The notes beneath the pieces were generated by a model. The model was given only the letters and a program-made list of their open reading frames with translations. It was not told the DNA's origin and did not search any database. This document shows positions 25,397-33,222 of a DNA stretch of 64,000 nt, in pieces. Within the stretch, counting starts at the first letter, position 1, and each line of letters starts with the position of its first letter. The stretch lies in NCBI GenBank assembly GCA_963845485.1, contig CAWJSI010000001.1, forward strand, positions 248,001 to 312,000. Direction: 5' to 3'. This DNA is from Bog-756 sp963845485. Lineage in GTDB: Bacteria > Actinomycetota > Acidimicrobiia > Acidimicrobiales > RAAP-2. A program made the position numbers and the translations under genes.

Positions 25397-25786
25397 ATGA
25401 GCGCCATGGGTGAACGGTTCCTCATCCTCGAAGAGACGGCGGACGCCCTCGACGTCATCGATCCCGAGCTGGCCGTGCACTTCCGGACCGTGAACGGCCT
25501 GCCCAGGATGCCGCGGGATGCGATGTACGCCGACCCGGAGGTGTTGCCGCTGGAGGCAGCCGCGGCCACCAAGCACCACGAGATCCGCATGGACGTGGGC
25601 GACGACCGCATCCGCTCGGACTGCTCGTGTGGGGCGTGGTCCTCCACGGTGGACTGGGACGAGATCGACGTGATGGTGACCGAGGTCCGTGAGCACGTGG
25701 GCTCGGCCCGGGAGTCGGGAGCCGACGTCACCGTGACGACGGAGTCTCCGACGGGACCCGACAGCACCGCCGAGCGGGTCGGCTAG
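25397..25786 (+). CDS. Hypothetical protein with CSC motif
   Basis: A 129-residue acidic soluble protein with its own promoter and a good ribosome site. A short central Cys pair (DCSCGAWSSTVDWDEIDV) recalls zinc-dependent tags, but only two Cys are present. The C-terminus is Thr/Ser/Glu-rich and probably disordered. I do not recognise the family. It is separate from the ligD operon and convergent with the ABC exporter genes. Function unknown. Confidence 0.7.
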   Translation: MSAMGERFLILEETADALDVIDPELAVHFRTVNGLPRMPRDAMYADPEVLPLEAAAATKHHEIRMDVGDDRIRSDCSCGAWSSTVDWDEIDVMVTEVREHVGSARESGADVTVTTESPTGPDSTAERVG

Positions 25787-25791
25787 TCGCG

Positions 25792-25809
25792 GGCCGGGAC
25801 CGCCCGGCC
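25792..25809. terminator. Hairpin between convergent genes
   Basis: Perfect 7-bp inverted repeat GGCCGGG-ACCG-CCCGGCC six bases after the stop at 25786 and before the opposing permease stop. No T-tract. Confidence 0.5.
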
Positions 25810-25826
25810 TGGACCCACGTCGATCC

Positions 25827-28355
25827 TCACTCGCTGGCGATGGCGGCCAGCACGTTGAGCTTGGCCGCACGTCGCGCCGGCCAGCTGGCCGCACCCAGGC
25901 CGAGCAGGGCGGAGAGCACCAGGAAGATGACGAGGCTGGCCACCGGGACCACGATGTCGGTGATGCCCTGCTGTTTGAGGGACGAGGCGAAGGCGATCCC
26001 GAGGCCCGTGCCCACCACCACCCCGATGAGGGCGCCGAACACGGCGAGGATGACCGACTCCGACCGGATCATGGACCGCACCTGGCGTCGCTGCATCCCG
26101 ACCGCCCGGAGTAGGCCGATCTCGTGGGTGCGCTCGAACACCGAGAGCATGAGGGTGTTCACGATGCCGATCATGGCGATGACGATGGCCAGGGCCAAGA
26201 GGACGTAGACCAGGCCGAGCAGCTGGTTTACCTGGGCCTGCTGGGACTTCTCGAAGGCGGCCCGGGTCTGGATCTTGAGGCCGGGATAGGCAGCGAGCCC
26301 GTGGACGAGGGCCGTTCCCGTGTGGGGGTCGGCCCCGGTCTGGGCCAGCACGGCCACCGGCAGCGGGTTGGCGAAGTGGGCGAGGAAGAAGCCGTCGCCG
26401 ACCAGGTAGCTGCCGATCAGGGCGTTGGGTTTGAACACCCCACCGACCCGCAGGGTGGTCGTGCCGGTCTGGGCGAACTTGGCCCGCACGACCGAGCCCA
26501 CCGAGAGGTGCTTGTTGTTGGCCGTCGTGGTGTCGACGAGCAGCTGACCCGAGGCGAGGGCCGGGGCTCCCGAGCCGTGGGCCATGTCGAGGATGACCGT
26601 CTGGTCGAGGTCGTGGGTGGAGACGGCGGTGAGGGAGTCGACGTCACCCCGGAGCTCGAACTGGCCGCTGTAGACCGTCGACACCGCCCCGACCCCGGGC
26701 ACGGCCGCAGCCGTCGGGGCCACGGCCTTGCTGAAGCCGCCGGCCCCCTGGGACGACGAGGTGATGATGTAGTCCGCCGAGATGGCGTTGTCCACGCTGC
26801 TGGTGGCCGACTTGGACAACGAGGCGCCGAACACGGCCATGGTGGCGACGAGGGCCAGGCCGACCATGAGGGCCGACGAGGTCTGGGCCGTCCGGCGCGG
26901 ACTGCGCATGGAGTTCTCCCGGCCCAGCCGGCCGGCCGTCCCCCGGGTCCGGGCCAGGGGTCGTCCGAGCACACTGGCCATGGGGCGGGCCACGAGTGGG
27001 GCCAGCATCCCGATGCCGAGGAAGACCCCGACAGCTCCGAGGCCGACCAGTTGGATGGCCGGCTTGCTCAGCCCGACGAGCAGGGCCGCCACCCCGAGCA
27101 GGCCGATCACGCTGCCCACGACGATCCGGCGGCGTGACGACTCCTGGTCCTCGGCCCGGTGGTCGGCCAGGGCGGCGACCGGTGGGATGCGGATGGCCCG
27201 GCGGGCCGGGCTGATGGCCGAGACCACGGTCACCCCGACCCCGACGAGCAGGGCCACGATCACCGTGCGGGACTCGAAGACGAGGGACCCGGTGGGCAGC
27301 GTGATGCCGAACCCCTTCAGGAGCGCCTCGAGGCCGATGGCGGCGAGGACGCCGAGCCCCAAGCCGACCAGTGAGGCCACCACGCCGAGGATGGTGGCCT
27401 CGAGCAGCACGGAGCGGAAGAGCTGGCGCCGGCTGGCTCCGACGATGCGCAGGAGGGCCAGCTCCCTCGTCCTCTGGCCCACGGTGATCGAGAAGGTGTT
27501 GAAGATGGTGAAGCCGCCCACGAACAGGGAGATGAAGGCGAAGACCAACAGGGCGGTGGAGAAGAAGGAGAGGGCCTGGTTGATGTCGTTGGTCTGCTCG
27601 TTGGCCACGGTCTGGCCGGTCACCACCTCCACACCGGGTGGCAGCACACTGGCGATGCCGTGTTGGACCGCGGCCAGGTCGGCCCCGGGGGCCGCGGCCA
27701 CGTCGATGGCGTCGAGGTGGCCGGGGAGCCCGAACAGCTGCTGGGCGGTCGGAAGCGAGAAGGCGGCCAGGGTGGCCCCGGCCAGGTTGTCGGCGGTGCC
27801 GAAGCGGAAGATGCCGGTGAGGGTGAAGGTCTGGGGTGGTCCGGCCAACAGGACCCGGACGTGCTGGCCCACCACGAAGTGGTACTTCTTCGCCGTGCCG
27901 GCATCCATGAGCACTTGGTGGGGCGTCGTCGGGGCGTGTCCCTCGACCAGCCGGAGGGCGGAGATCTGCTGGTTGGGATCGAAGGACAGCCCGATGGTCG
28001 GGGCCCCACCCGTGGTGATGGCCTTACCGTCGGGGGCCACGAACTGGGCGTAGCCGGTGACCGACCCCTCGGCCGAGGCCACCCCGTTCACCCCCCGCAC
28101 CGGGGCCAGCAACGACTCGGGGATGGCCTTCCTCGCCGCGGTGGTCCCCGAGCTGTCGGTGAAGGCGGCCTTGCCCCGGACTTCGAAGTCGATGTTCTGG
28201 TAGACGTGCCCGAAGAGGGTGTTGAACGTGTTGTGCAGCGTGTCGGTGAGCACGAACGTCCCCGAGATGAAGGTGACGCCGAGGACGATGGCCAGGGCGG
28301 TGAGGGCCAGGCGCAGCTTGTGGGCCAGCAGGCCCTTGGAGGTGACCTTCCACAT
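25827..28355 (-). CDS. ABC transporter permease, MacB/FtsX type
   Basis: An 842-residue permease with two FtsX modules. It opens with a TM helix (LRLALTALAIVLGVTFISGTF), followed by a large extracytoplasmic domain (about 40-260), three TM helices (about 270-400), a TM pair, a second extracytoplasmic domain and three C-terminal TMs ending in the family sequence SWPARRAAKLNVLAAI. Such permeases work as mechanotransmitters or exporters of lipoproteins, peptides or antibiotics. The ATPase gene directly upstream is separated by one base, so they form one transporter. Confidence 0.92.
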   Translation of the reverse strand: MWKVTSKGLLAHKLRLALTALAIVLGVTFISGTFVLTDTLHNTFNTLFGHVYQNIDFEVRGKAAFTDSSGTTAARKAIPESLLAPVRGVNGVASAEGSVTGYAQFVAPDGKAITTGGAPTIGLSFDPNQQISALRLVEGHAPTTPHQVLMDAGTAKKYHFVVGQHVRVLLAGPPQTFTLTGIFRFGTADNLAGATLAAFSLPTAQQLFGLPGHLDAIDVAAAPGADLAAVQHGIASVLPPGVEVVTGQTVANEQTNDINQALSFFSTALLVFAFISLFVGGFTIFNTFSITVGQRTRELALLRIVGASRRQLFRSVLLEATILGVVASLVGLGLGVLAAIGLEALLKGFGITLPTGSLVFESRTVIVALLVGVGVTVVSAISPARRAIRIPPVAALADHRAEDQESSRRRIVVGSVIGLLGVAALLVGLSKPAIQLVGLGAVGVFLGIGMLAPLVARPMASVLGRPLARTRGTAGRLGRENSMRSPRRTAQTSSALMVGLALVATMAVFGASLSKSATSSVDNAISADYIITSSSQGAGGFSKAVAPTAAAVPGVGAVSTVYSGQFELRGDVDSLTAVSTHDLDQTVILDMAHGSGAPALASGQLLVDTTTANNKHLSVGSVVRAKFAQTGTTTLRVGGVFKPNALIGSYLVGDGFFLAHFANPLPVAVLAQTGADPHTGTALVHGLAAYPGLKIQTRAAFEKSQQAQVNQLLGLVYVLLALAIVIAMIGIVNTLMLSVFERTHEIGLLRAVGMQRRQVRSMIRSESVILAVFGALIGVVVGTGLGIAFASSLKQQGITDIVVPVASLVIFLVLSALLGLGAASWPARRAAKLNVLAAIASE

Positions 28356-28356
28356 C

Positions 28357-29127
28357 TCAGCCGCCCAGGAGCTTCATCTGCTCCAAGATGGCGTCGACGG
28401 TCGGGTCGTGGAGCTCACCGACCACGCGTCCGTCGGCCAGGAACACCACCCGGTCGGCGTAGGCCGCGCCCCGGGCGTCGTGGGTGACCATCACGATGGA
28501 CTGCTGGAACTCGCTGACCGAGCGTCGGAGGAACCCGAGCATCTCGCCCGAGGCGTTCGAGTCGAGGTTGCCGGTGGGCTCGTCGGCGAAGATGAGGTCG
28601 GGCCGGCCCATGAGGGCGCGGGCGCACGCCACGCGCTGTTGTTGGCCGCCGGACATCTCGTTCGGGCGGTGCCCGAGCCGGTCGGCGATACCGAGCTGGC
28701 CCACCAGGTAGTCGAACCACTGGCGGTCCACCTTGTGGCCGGCCAGGTCGGCCGGGAGGGTGATGTTCTCGGCCGCCGTCAACGTCGGGACGAGGTTGAA
28801 CGACTGGAAGACGAAGCCGATCCGGTCCCGGCGCATCTGGGTGAGGCCGGTGTCGTCGAGCAGGCCGATCTCGAGATCGCCGACGAAGGTCTGTCCCGAC
28901 GTCGGGGTGTCCAGCCCGGCCATGCAGTGCATGAGGGTGGACTTGCCCGAGCCCGAGGGCCCCATCACCGCGGTGAACCGGCCCCGCTCGAGGTCGAGGG
29001 TGATCCCGTCGAGGGCCCGGACGATGGCATCGCCCTTGCCGTAGGTCTTGACGAGGTCGACGGCCCGGGCCGCCGGGACGCCGGCCGGCATCGGGGACGC
29101 CGCCGGGGCGTGATCACTGATGGTCAT
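28357..29127 (-). CDS. ABC transporter ATP-binding protein, MacB/LolD type
   Basis: A 256-residue ATPase. Walker A (GPSGSGKST), Q-loop (GFVFQSFNLVPTLTAAENI), signature (MSGGQQQRVACARAL), Walker B (DLIFADEPTGN) and the H-loop (VMVTHD) are all present. The sequence is of the LolD/MacB subfamily, which pairs with FtsX-like permeases. AGAGAGG precedes the ATG at 29127. The permease follows after one base. Upstream on the same strand lie the DUF1707 and PspC genes, so the four may form an envelope-stress unit. Confidence 0.95.
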   Translation of the reverse strand: MTISDHAPAASPMPAGVPAARAVDLVKTYGKGDAIVRALDGITLDLERGRFTAVMGPSGSGKSTLMHCMAGLDTPTSGQTFVGDLEIGLLDDTGLTQMRRDRIGFVFQSFNLVPTLTAAENITLPADLAGHKVDRQWFDYLVGQLGIADRLGHRPNEMSGGQQQRVACARALMGRPDLIFADEPTGNLDSNASGEMLGFLRRSVSEFQQSIVMVTHDARGAAYADRVVFLADGRVVGELHDPTVDAILEQMKLLGG

Positions 29128-29200
29128 GGAGAACCTCTCTTCGGGAGTCGGTCGCCGACGAGGGTCATGCCCTCCGCCCGTCGTCGCACCGGCCCCGATG

Positions 29201-29644
29201 CTAACGGGGCAGCTGGTCGTGGTGGGGGGAGTTCCGGTGACGGGCCGCCCGGTTCCACAAGAAGATGGCGGCCACCACGACGATCAGCCAGGACACGTGG
29301 AACGTGGAGACTGTGGCCGACACGGCGGCCGTCACCAGGACCAGCAAGGCAACCACGGGGAGGAAGAACCGCCGGCGCGGCCGGGACCGGGGCGGCTCGG
29401 GGTCGTCGGGCAGGGGAGGCAGGTCGTCGAACAGCCCGTCGAGGTCGCCGCGCGTCACCGCCCCCATGGCCTGGTCCAGCCGGGCCTTGAACTCCGCCTG
29501 GTCGAGGCGCCCGTCGGCGAAGTGCCGGGAGAGCCGCTCACTCACCTCGTTGCGCTCGGCGTCCGAGGCCCGGAGGCTCGAGCCGTCGTCGGGCCCGGTC
29601 CTGTGGGTGGACGCGGGGTACGGGGGATCCCATCGGTAGCGCAT
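29201..29644 (-). CDS. DUF1707 membrane protein
   Basis: A 147-residue protein. Residues about 26-80 are an actinobacterial DUF1707 domain (LRASDAERNEVSERLSRHFA, then GRLDQAEF and the DLDGLFDDLP end). Two TM helices follow (FFLPVVALLVLVTAAV and WLIVVVAAIFLW). DUF1707 often sits at the N-terminus of small membrane proteins near PspC or two-component genes. It starts 31 bases after the PspC stop, in the same direction. Molecular function is not established; an envelope-stress role is inferred from context. Confidence 0.85.
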   Translation of the reverse strand: MRYRWDPPYPASTHRTGPDDGSSLRASDAERNEVSERLSRHFADGRLDQAEFKARLDQAMGAVTRGDLDGLFDDLPPLPDDPEPPRSRPRRRFFLPVVALLVLVTAAVSATVSTFHVSWLIVVVAAIFLWNRAARHRNSPHHDQLPR

Positions 29645-29675
29645 GTCGTTTCTCCTGGCTCGGTCGGGTCGGACG

Positions 29676-29978
29676 TCAGTGGGTGAACTGGTGGCTGAGC
29701 AGTTCCTCGGCCATCGACTGCTCGTAGCCCTCGTCGGGGATGAGCAGCCAGCCGGCGAGGTAGAGGGGAACGGCGAGTCCCCCCATCACGGCGAGGACGA
29801 CGAAGCCCACCCGGACCAGGGTGGGGTCGATGTCGAGGTAGTCGGCCAGTCCGGCGGCGACCCCGGCGAGCATGCGCCCGGACCGCCGACGGTGGAGGCG
29901 AAGCTGGTCGGGTCGGCGTCCGGGCCCGTCGGGGCCAGGGTCTGACGGCGTGGGGTCGGGGACGGTGGGATCGGTCAT
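29676..29978 (-). CDS. PspC-domain protein
   Basis: A 100-residue protein: a Pro/Asp-rich cytoplasmic N-terminus (1-28), then a PspC domain (HRRRSGRMLAGVAAGLADYL, DPTLVRVGFVVLAVMGG) with two TM segments and an acidic tail. PspC proteins sense or respond to membrane stress. It is divergent from a PspC-type histidine kinase with palindromic sites in between, and leads the run PspC, DUF1707, ABC ATPase, permease on the minus strand. It is probably controlled by the LuxR-type regulator across the gap. Confidence 0.88.
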   Translation of the reverse strand: MTDPTVPDPTPSDPGPDGPGRRPDQLRLHRRRSGRMLAGVAAGLADYLDIDPTLVRVGFVVLAVMGGLAVPLYLAGWLLIPDEGYEQSMAEELLSHQFTH

Positions 29979-30021
29979 GGGGCCAGCCTGACGACCCGGG
30001 GTGCGATCCGGTATCGGGCAC

Positions 30022-30072
30022 GTCCCTGGTCGGTCCCTGACTCGGCCGGTGACCGGTCAGGGATATCCCTGA
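30022..30072. promoter_or_regulatory. Probable operator of the PspC two-component system
   Basis: The 359-base gap between PspC and the kinase holds a perfect 16-bp palindrome, TCAGGGATATCCCTGA (30057-30072), and two half-site repeats, GTCCCTGG (30022-30029) and GTCCCTGA (30033-30040), 11 bp apart. The rest of the gap (30073-30337) reads in the kinase frame as protein-like sequence. Confidence 0.55.
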
Positions 30073-30337
30073 TGGCCAGGGTCAACGCGGTGCGCGATCA
30101 TCGAGTATCGCCAAGCCCACCGATTCCCGCACCGGGGCCACCGGCACACCGGAGACCAGCCCACCTGCTGACCAGGGAGGATGGTCCGGCTCCACCCCGG
30201 GTCGGTCGTGGTACGAGACCTGGGGGCCGCCGACGTGGGGCCACCACCGGGGGCCGGGCCGGCGCCCGCCCCACCGCAGTGGGCGGGGGCCGCACCGCCA
30301 CTGGCGGGGCCCGGTACGCCGCAGCCGGGACACCCGG

Positions 30338-31525
30338 GTGGTCGCCGGCGTCTGCGGCGGCATCTCGGCGGGCACCGGCATCGACACCACGCTGGTCAGG
30401 ATCGGGTTCGTCCTGCTCTCCCTGGGCAGCGGCGTGGGCATCCTGATCTACGCCCTGATCTGGCTGTTCGTACCCCTGGAGGGAGAAGACACCTCGATCT
30501 TCCCGCGGGCCATCGCCGACCGTCGGGGTATCCGACTGCTCGCCGCCATCATCCCGGTCCTGGTGGTCATCCAGATCGTCTCTTCGGGGCTCCATCTCGG
30601 CTACGTGGGCTCGTTCAGCTGGCCGCTCCTGCTCGCCGTCGGGGTGGGTGTGCTCATCCGGCGCAACGCCAGCCAGGACGAGCGGACGTGGATCAACGAC
30701 GACCTGCTCCCCATGTTCCGGACGCGGGACGAACGCCACACGCGGGGCTCGCTGGCCATCCGCATCGTGGTTGGCGTCGTGGTGGGGCTGGTCGGGTTGG
30801 CGCTGCTCCTCGCCGGCCAGGCGAGGTCGGTCTCGCTCGTCCCCATCATCGGCGCCCTGCTGATCCTGGCGGCCATCGTGGTCAGCTTCGGGCCGTGGTG
30901 GATCAGCCTGGTGCGTGACCTGATCTCGGAGCGCCAGGCCCGGGCCCTGGCCGAGGAGCGGGCCCAGATGGCGGCCCACGTCCACGACTCGGTACTCCAG
31001 ACCCTGGCCCTCATCCAGCGCTCGGCCGACGACCCTCAGAACGTGGTGCGGTTGGCCCGGGCCCAGGAGCGCGAACTCCGGTCCTGGCTGTTCGAGGGGC
31101 GTCCCCCCGGATCGGTGGCCGCCGAGGCCACGACCGTCGCCGAGGGGGTCGGGCTCCTGCAACGCCAGGTCGAGTGCGACCACGGGATCACCGTCCAGGT
31201 GGTGGTGGTCGGGGACTGCCCGCTGAACGACCGCCTGGCGGCCCTGCTCGATGCCGCCCGGGAGGCCACCGTCAACGCCGCCAAGTGGTCGGGCGCTCCC
31301 GAGGTCTCCATCTACTGCGAGGTCGAGCCTCGGGGCGTCACCGTGTTCGTCCGCGACCGGGGTCGGGGGTTCGACCCGGCCGAGGTGCCCGGTGACCGCC
31401 AGGGAATCGCCCAGTCCATCCGGGCGCGCATGTACCGGTTCGACGGATCGGCCTCGGTCCGCTCGTCCCCGGGCCGGGGCACCGAGGTGGAGCTGTCCAT
31501 GCCCCGTCGAGAGTTGGCCTCGTGA
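30338..31525 (+). CDS. PspC-domain sensor histidine kinase (HisKA_3 type)
   Basis: A protein of at least 395 residues. It has an N-terminal PspC domain (AGVCGGISAGTGIDTTLVRI), about five TM helices to residue 200, a dimerisation/phosphoacceptor helix (AAHVHDSVLQTLALIQ) and a degenerate-free HATPase (REATVNAAKWSG N-box; DRGRGFDP G-box). It should phosphorylate the adjacent LuxR-type regulator. GTG 30338 is the first start codon, but the open frame runs back to 30053 with kinase-like Trp/Arg-rich sequence including RRSRDTR, the normal PspC start. No ATG, GTG or TTG exists there, so the true start may be non-standard or a base may be wrong. Confidence 0.85.
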   Translation: MVAGVCGGISAGTGIDTTLVRIGFVLLSLGSGVGILIYALIWLFVPLEGEDTSIFPRAIADRRGIRLLAAIIPVLVVIQIVSSGLHLGYVGSFSWPLLLAVGVGVLIRRNASQDERTWINDDLLPMFRTRDERHTRGSLAIRIVVGVVVGLVGLALLLAGQARSVSLVPIIGALLILAAIVVSFGPWWISLVRDLISERQARALAEERAQMAAHVHDSVLQTLALIQRSADDPQNVVRLARAQERELRSWLFEGRPPGSVAAEATTVAEGVGLLQRQVECDHGITVQVVVVGDCPLNDRLAALLDAAREATVNAAKWSGAPEVSIYCEVEPRGVTVFVRDRGRGFDPAEVPGDRQGIAQSIRARMYRFDGSASVRSSPGRGTEVELSMPRRELAS

Positions 31526-32181
31526 CCACCGTCGAGCGACCCCGGGTGTTCCTGGTCGACGACCACGCCATGTTCCGGGCCGGGGTGCGGGTGGAACTCG
31601 GCGAGGCCGTCGACCTCGTCGGCGAGGCCGACGAGGCCGGCGCGGCCATCGAGCTGATCGGGGAGCGCACGCCCGACGTCGTGCTGTTGGACGTGCACCT
31701 GCCCGGGGGCGGCGGCCAGGCGGTGCTGGCCGGCGTGCTGCCCCACCATCCCGACGTGAGGTTCCTCGCCCTGTCGGTGTCCGATGCCCCCGAGGACGTG
31801 ATCGCCGTGATCAGGGCGGGCGCCCGCGGCTACGTGACCAAGACCATCTCGGGTCCGGATCTTCTCCGGGCCGTGCACACGGTGCGGGCCGGCGACGCGG
31901 TGTTCTCGCCCCGACTGGCCGGTTTCGTGCTGGATGCCTTCGCCGACGGATCGACGGTCACCCCGGCTTCGGGTCTCGATCCCGAGCTCGATCAACTCTC
32001 ACCCCGGGAGCGGGAGGTCCTCCGTCTCATCGCCCGCGGGTACACCTACAAAGAGGTCGCCCGAGACCTGACCATCTCGACCAAGACGGTGGAGTCACAC
32101 GTTTCGTCCGTGCTCCGCAAGCTCCAACTCTCCACTCGTCACGAGCTCACCCGGTGGGCCACCGAGCGGCGTCTGGTCTGA
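31522..32181 (+). CDS. LuxR/NarL-family response regulator
   Basis: A 219-residue regulator. The receiver has the acidic pair DD (13-14), phosphoacceptor Asp57 (LLDVHLPGG), and the Ser/Lys switch residues (LALSVS, KTISG). The C-terminal LuxR helix-turn-helix is LSPREREVLRLIARGYTYKE with recognition helix STKTVESHVSSVLRKL. GTG 31522 overlaps the kinase stop (GTGA), so the pair is coupled. The palindrome upstream of the kinase is its likely target, controlling the divergent PspC/ABC genes and itself. Confidence 0.93.
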   Translation: MTTVERPRVFLVDDHAMFRAGVRVELGEAVDLVGEADEAGAAIELIGERTPDVVLLDVHLPGGGGQAVLAGVLPHHPDVRFLALSVSDAPEDVIAVIRAGARGYVTKTISGPDLLRAVHTVRAGDAVFSPRLAGFVLDAFADGSTVTPASGLDPELDQLSPREREVLRLIARGYTYKEVARDLTISTKTVESHVSSVLRKLQLSTRHELTRWATERRLV

Positions 32182-32211
32182 GATCAGGTCCCGGGCGACC
32201 AGGAACGGGAT

Positions 32212-32376
32212 CTACCAGCGGTAGAAGCGGTGACTCCCCGCACTCTCGCCCCGACCGAGACCGACCCCGATGAGCCAGGCCACGAAGAGGACGACGGCGG
32301 CGATCCACAACGCGTGGATGGCGAAGCCGGCTCCAAAGAAAATCAACACCAGCAGCAGTGCCAACAGGATAAGCAT
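32212..32376 (-). CDS. Small hydrophobic membrane protein
   Basis: A 54-residue protein starting at ATG 32376 with GAAGGA upstream. It consists of two close TM segments (LILLALLLVLIFFGAGFAIH and WIAAVVLFVAWLIGVGLG) and a short charged tail (SHRFYRW). It looks like the small hydrophobic stress proteins common in Streptomyces and relatives. A sigma-B/F-like promoter sits 34 bases upstream of the ATG. The longer frame, starting near 32502, crosses that promoter and was rejected. Confidence 0.75.
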   Translation of the reverse strand: MLILLALLLVLIFFGAGFAIHALWIAAVVLFVAWLIGVGLGRGESAGSHRFYRW

Positions 32377-32409
32377 CAGGTCCTTCTTTCGTCGGTGGTG
32401 ACCCAGGCG

Positions 32410-32436
32410 GTACCCACGCGATGACCGCCGCCAAAC
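32410..32436 (-). promoter_or_regulatory. Stress-sigma (SigB/SigF-like) promoter
   Basis: On the minus strand GTTT (32436-32433), 17 bp, GGGTAC (32415-32410). This matches the GTTT-N15-17-GGGTA pattern of actinobacterial SigF/SigB promoters and lies in front of the small membrane protein. Confidence 0.55.
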
Positions 32437-32505
32437 ATCGGCGAAGCGGCGGACGGCCGTGCCGCTCACGGTCGGACGCCTCCTTGTGTCCGAGGAGACC
32501 ACCGA

Positions 32506-32532
32506 GGATTGGCCGCCCCCCGCCCCGGGTAC
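32506..32532 (+). promoter_or_regulatory. Possible stress-sigma promoter for hemerythrin
   Basis: GGATT (32506-32510), 16 bp, GGGTAC (32527-32532). The -10 is identical to that of the divergent gene; the -35 is one base off GGTTT. The transcript would start about 45 bases before ATG 32584. Confidence 0.45.
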
Positions 32533-32583
32533 AGCACCTCCAATCCGACGCCCGCCCGGGGCTGTCGGGAACGAGGTATCGAT

Positions 32584-33141
32584 ATGGACGTGATCGACCT
32601 ACTCACCGCCGACCACAACAGGATGCGCGGCCTGATCTCCCGCTACGGGGATGCGACAGCCGACGAGGAGCGCACCGTGCTGGCGTCCAAGTTCGTCGAC
32701 GAACTGCATCGGCACATGGCCGCCGAGGAGAAGGTCTTCTACCGGGCCGTGGGCGACCGCACCGAGGAGATCGGCAAGGACGTCGACGAAGGGTACGAGG
32801 AGCACCATGTGGCGAAGATGCTCATCGAGGAACTGGAGACCCTCAAGCCGATGAGCGACCCGTGGGTGGCCAAGGTGACCGTGCTCATCGAGAGCGTGGA
32901 ACACCACATCGACGAGGAGGAAGAAGAGCTGTTCCCGACCGTCCGCTCGTCGACCGAGACCGCGTGGCGGAAGGACCTGGGCGAGCGCCTCGACTCCGAA
33001 GAGGTGCGGCTGGGGGCGGCACCGCTGGCCGAACGCATGGACAGGACGGTCGACGAGCTACAGGCAATGGCCCGTAACCAAGACATCCCGGGACGGTCTT
33101 CCATGAACCACGACGAACTGGCTGCCACCATCGGCGAGTGA
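32584..33141 (+). CDS. Hemerythrin HHE-domain protein with Rho-N/SAP-like tail
   Basis: A 185-residue protein. Residues 1-125 form a hemerythrin HHE four-helix bundle with the diiron ligands spread as expected: LLTADHNRMRGL, LHRHMAAEEKVFY, YEEHHVAK and VEHHIDEEEEELFP. It may sense or store oxygen, NO or iron. After a charged helix, the last 35 residues (ELQAMARNQDIPGRSSMNHD and on) resemble a Rho N-terminal/SAP-like nucleic-acid motif found on small actinobacterial stress proteins. ATG 32584 was chosen because the HHE domain starts there. A stress-type promoter is upstream. Confidence 0.85.
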   Translation: MDVIDLLTADHNRMRGLISRYGDATADEERTVLASKFVDELHRHMAAEEKVFYRAVGDRTEEIGKDVDEGYEEHHVAKMLIEELETLKPMSDPWVAKVTVLIESVEHHIDEEEEELFPTVRSSTETAWRKDLGERLDSEEVRLGAAPLAERMDRTVDELQAMARNQDIPGRSSMNHDELAATIGE

Positions 33142-33222
33142 CCCGGTCGACGGGCGCCAACTCCCGGCCCACACGATGGGGCGGCGACCGAACGCCGCGC
33201 CTGGCCGGGTGTGCTCGGTGAT

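Noticed and set aside
30072..30446. ATG frame just before the kinase
   Set aside because: Different frame from the PspC domain, Arg/Pro-rich, and its start lies in the palindrome.
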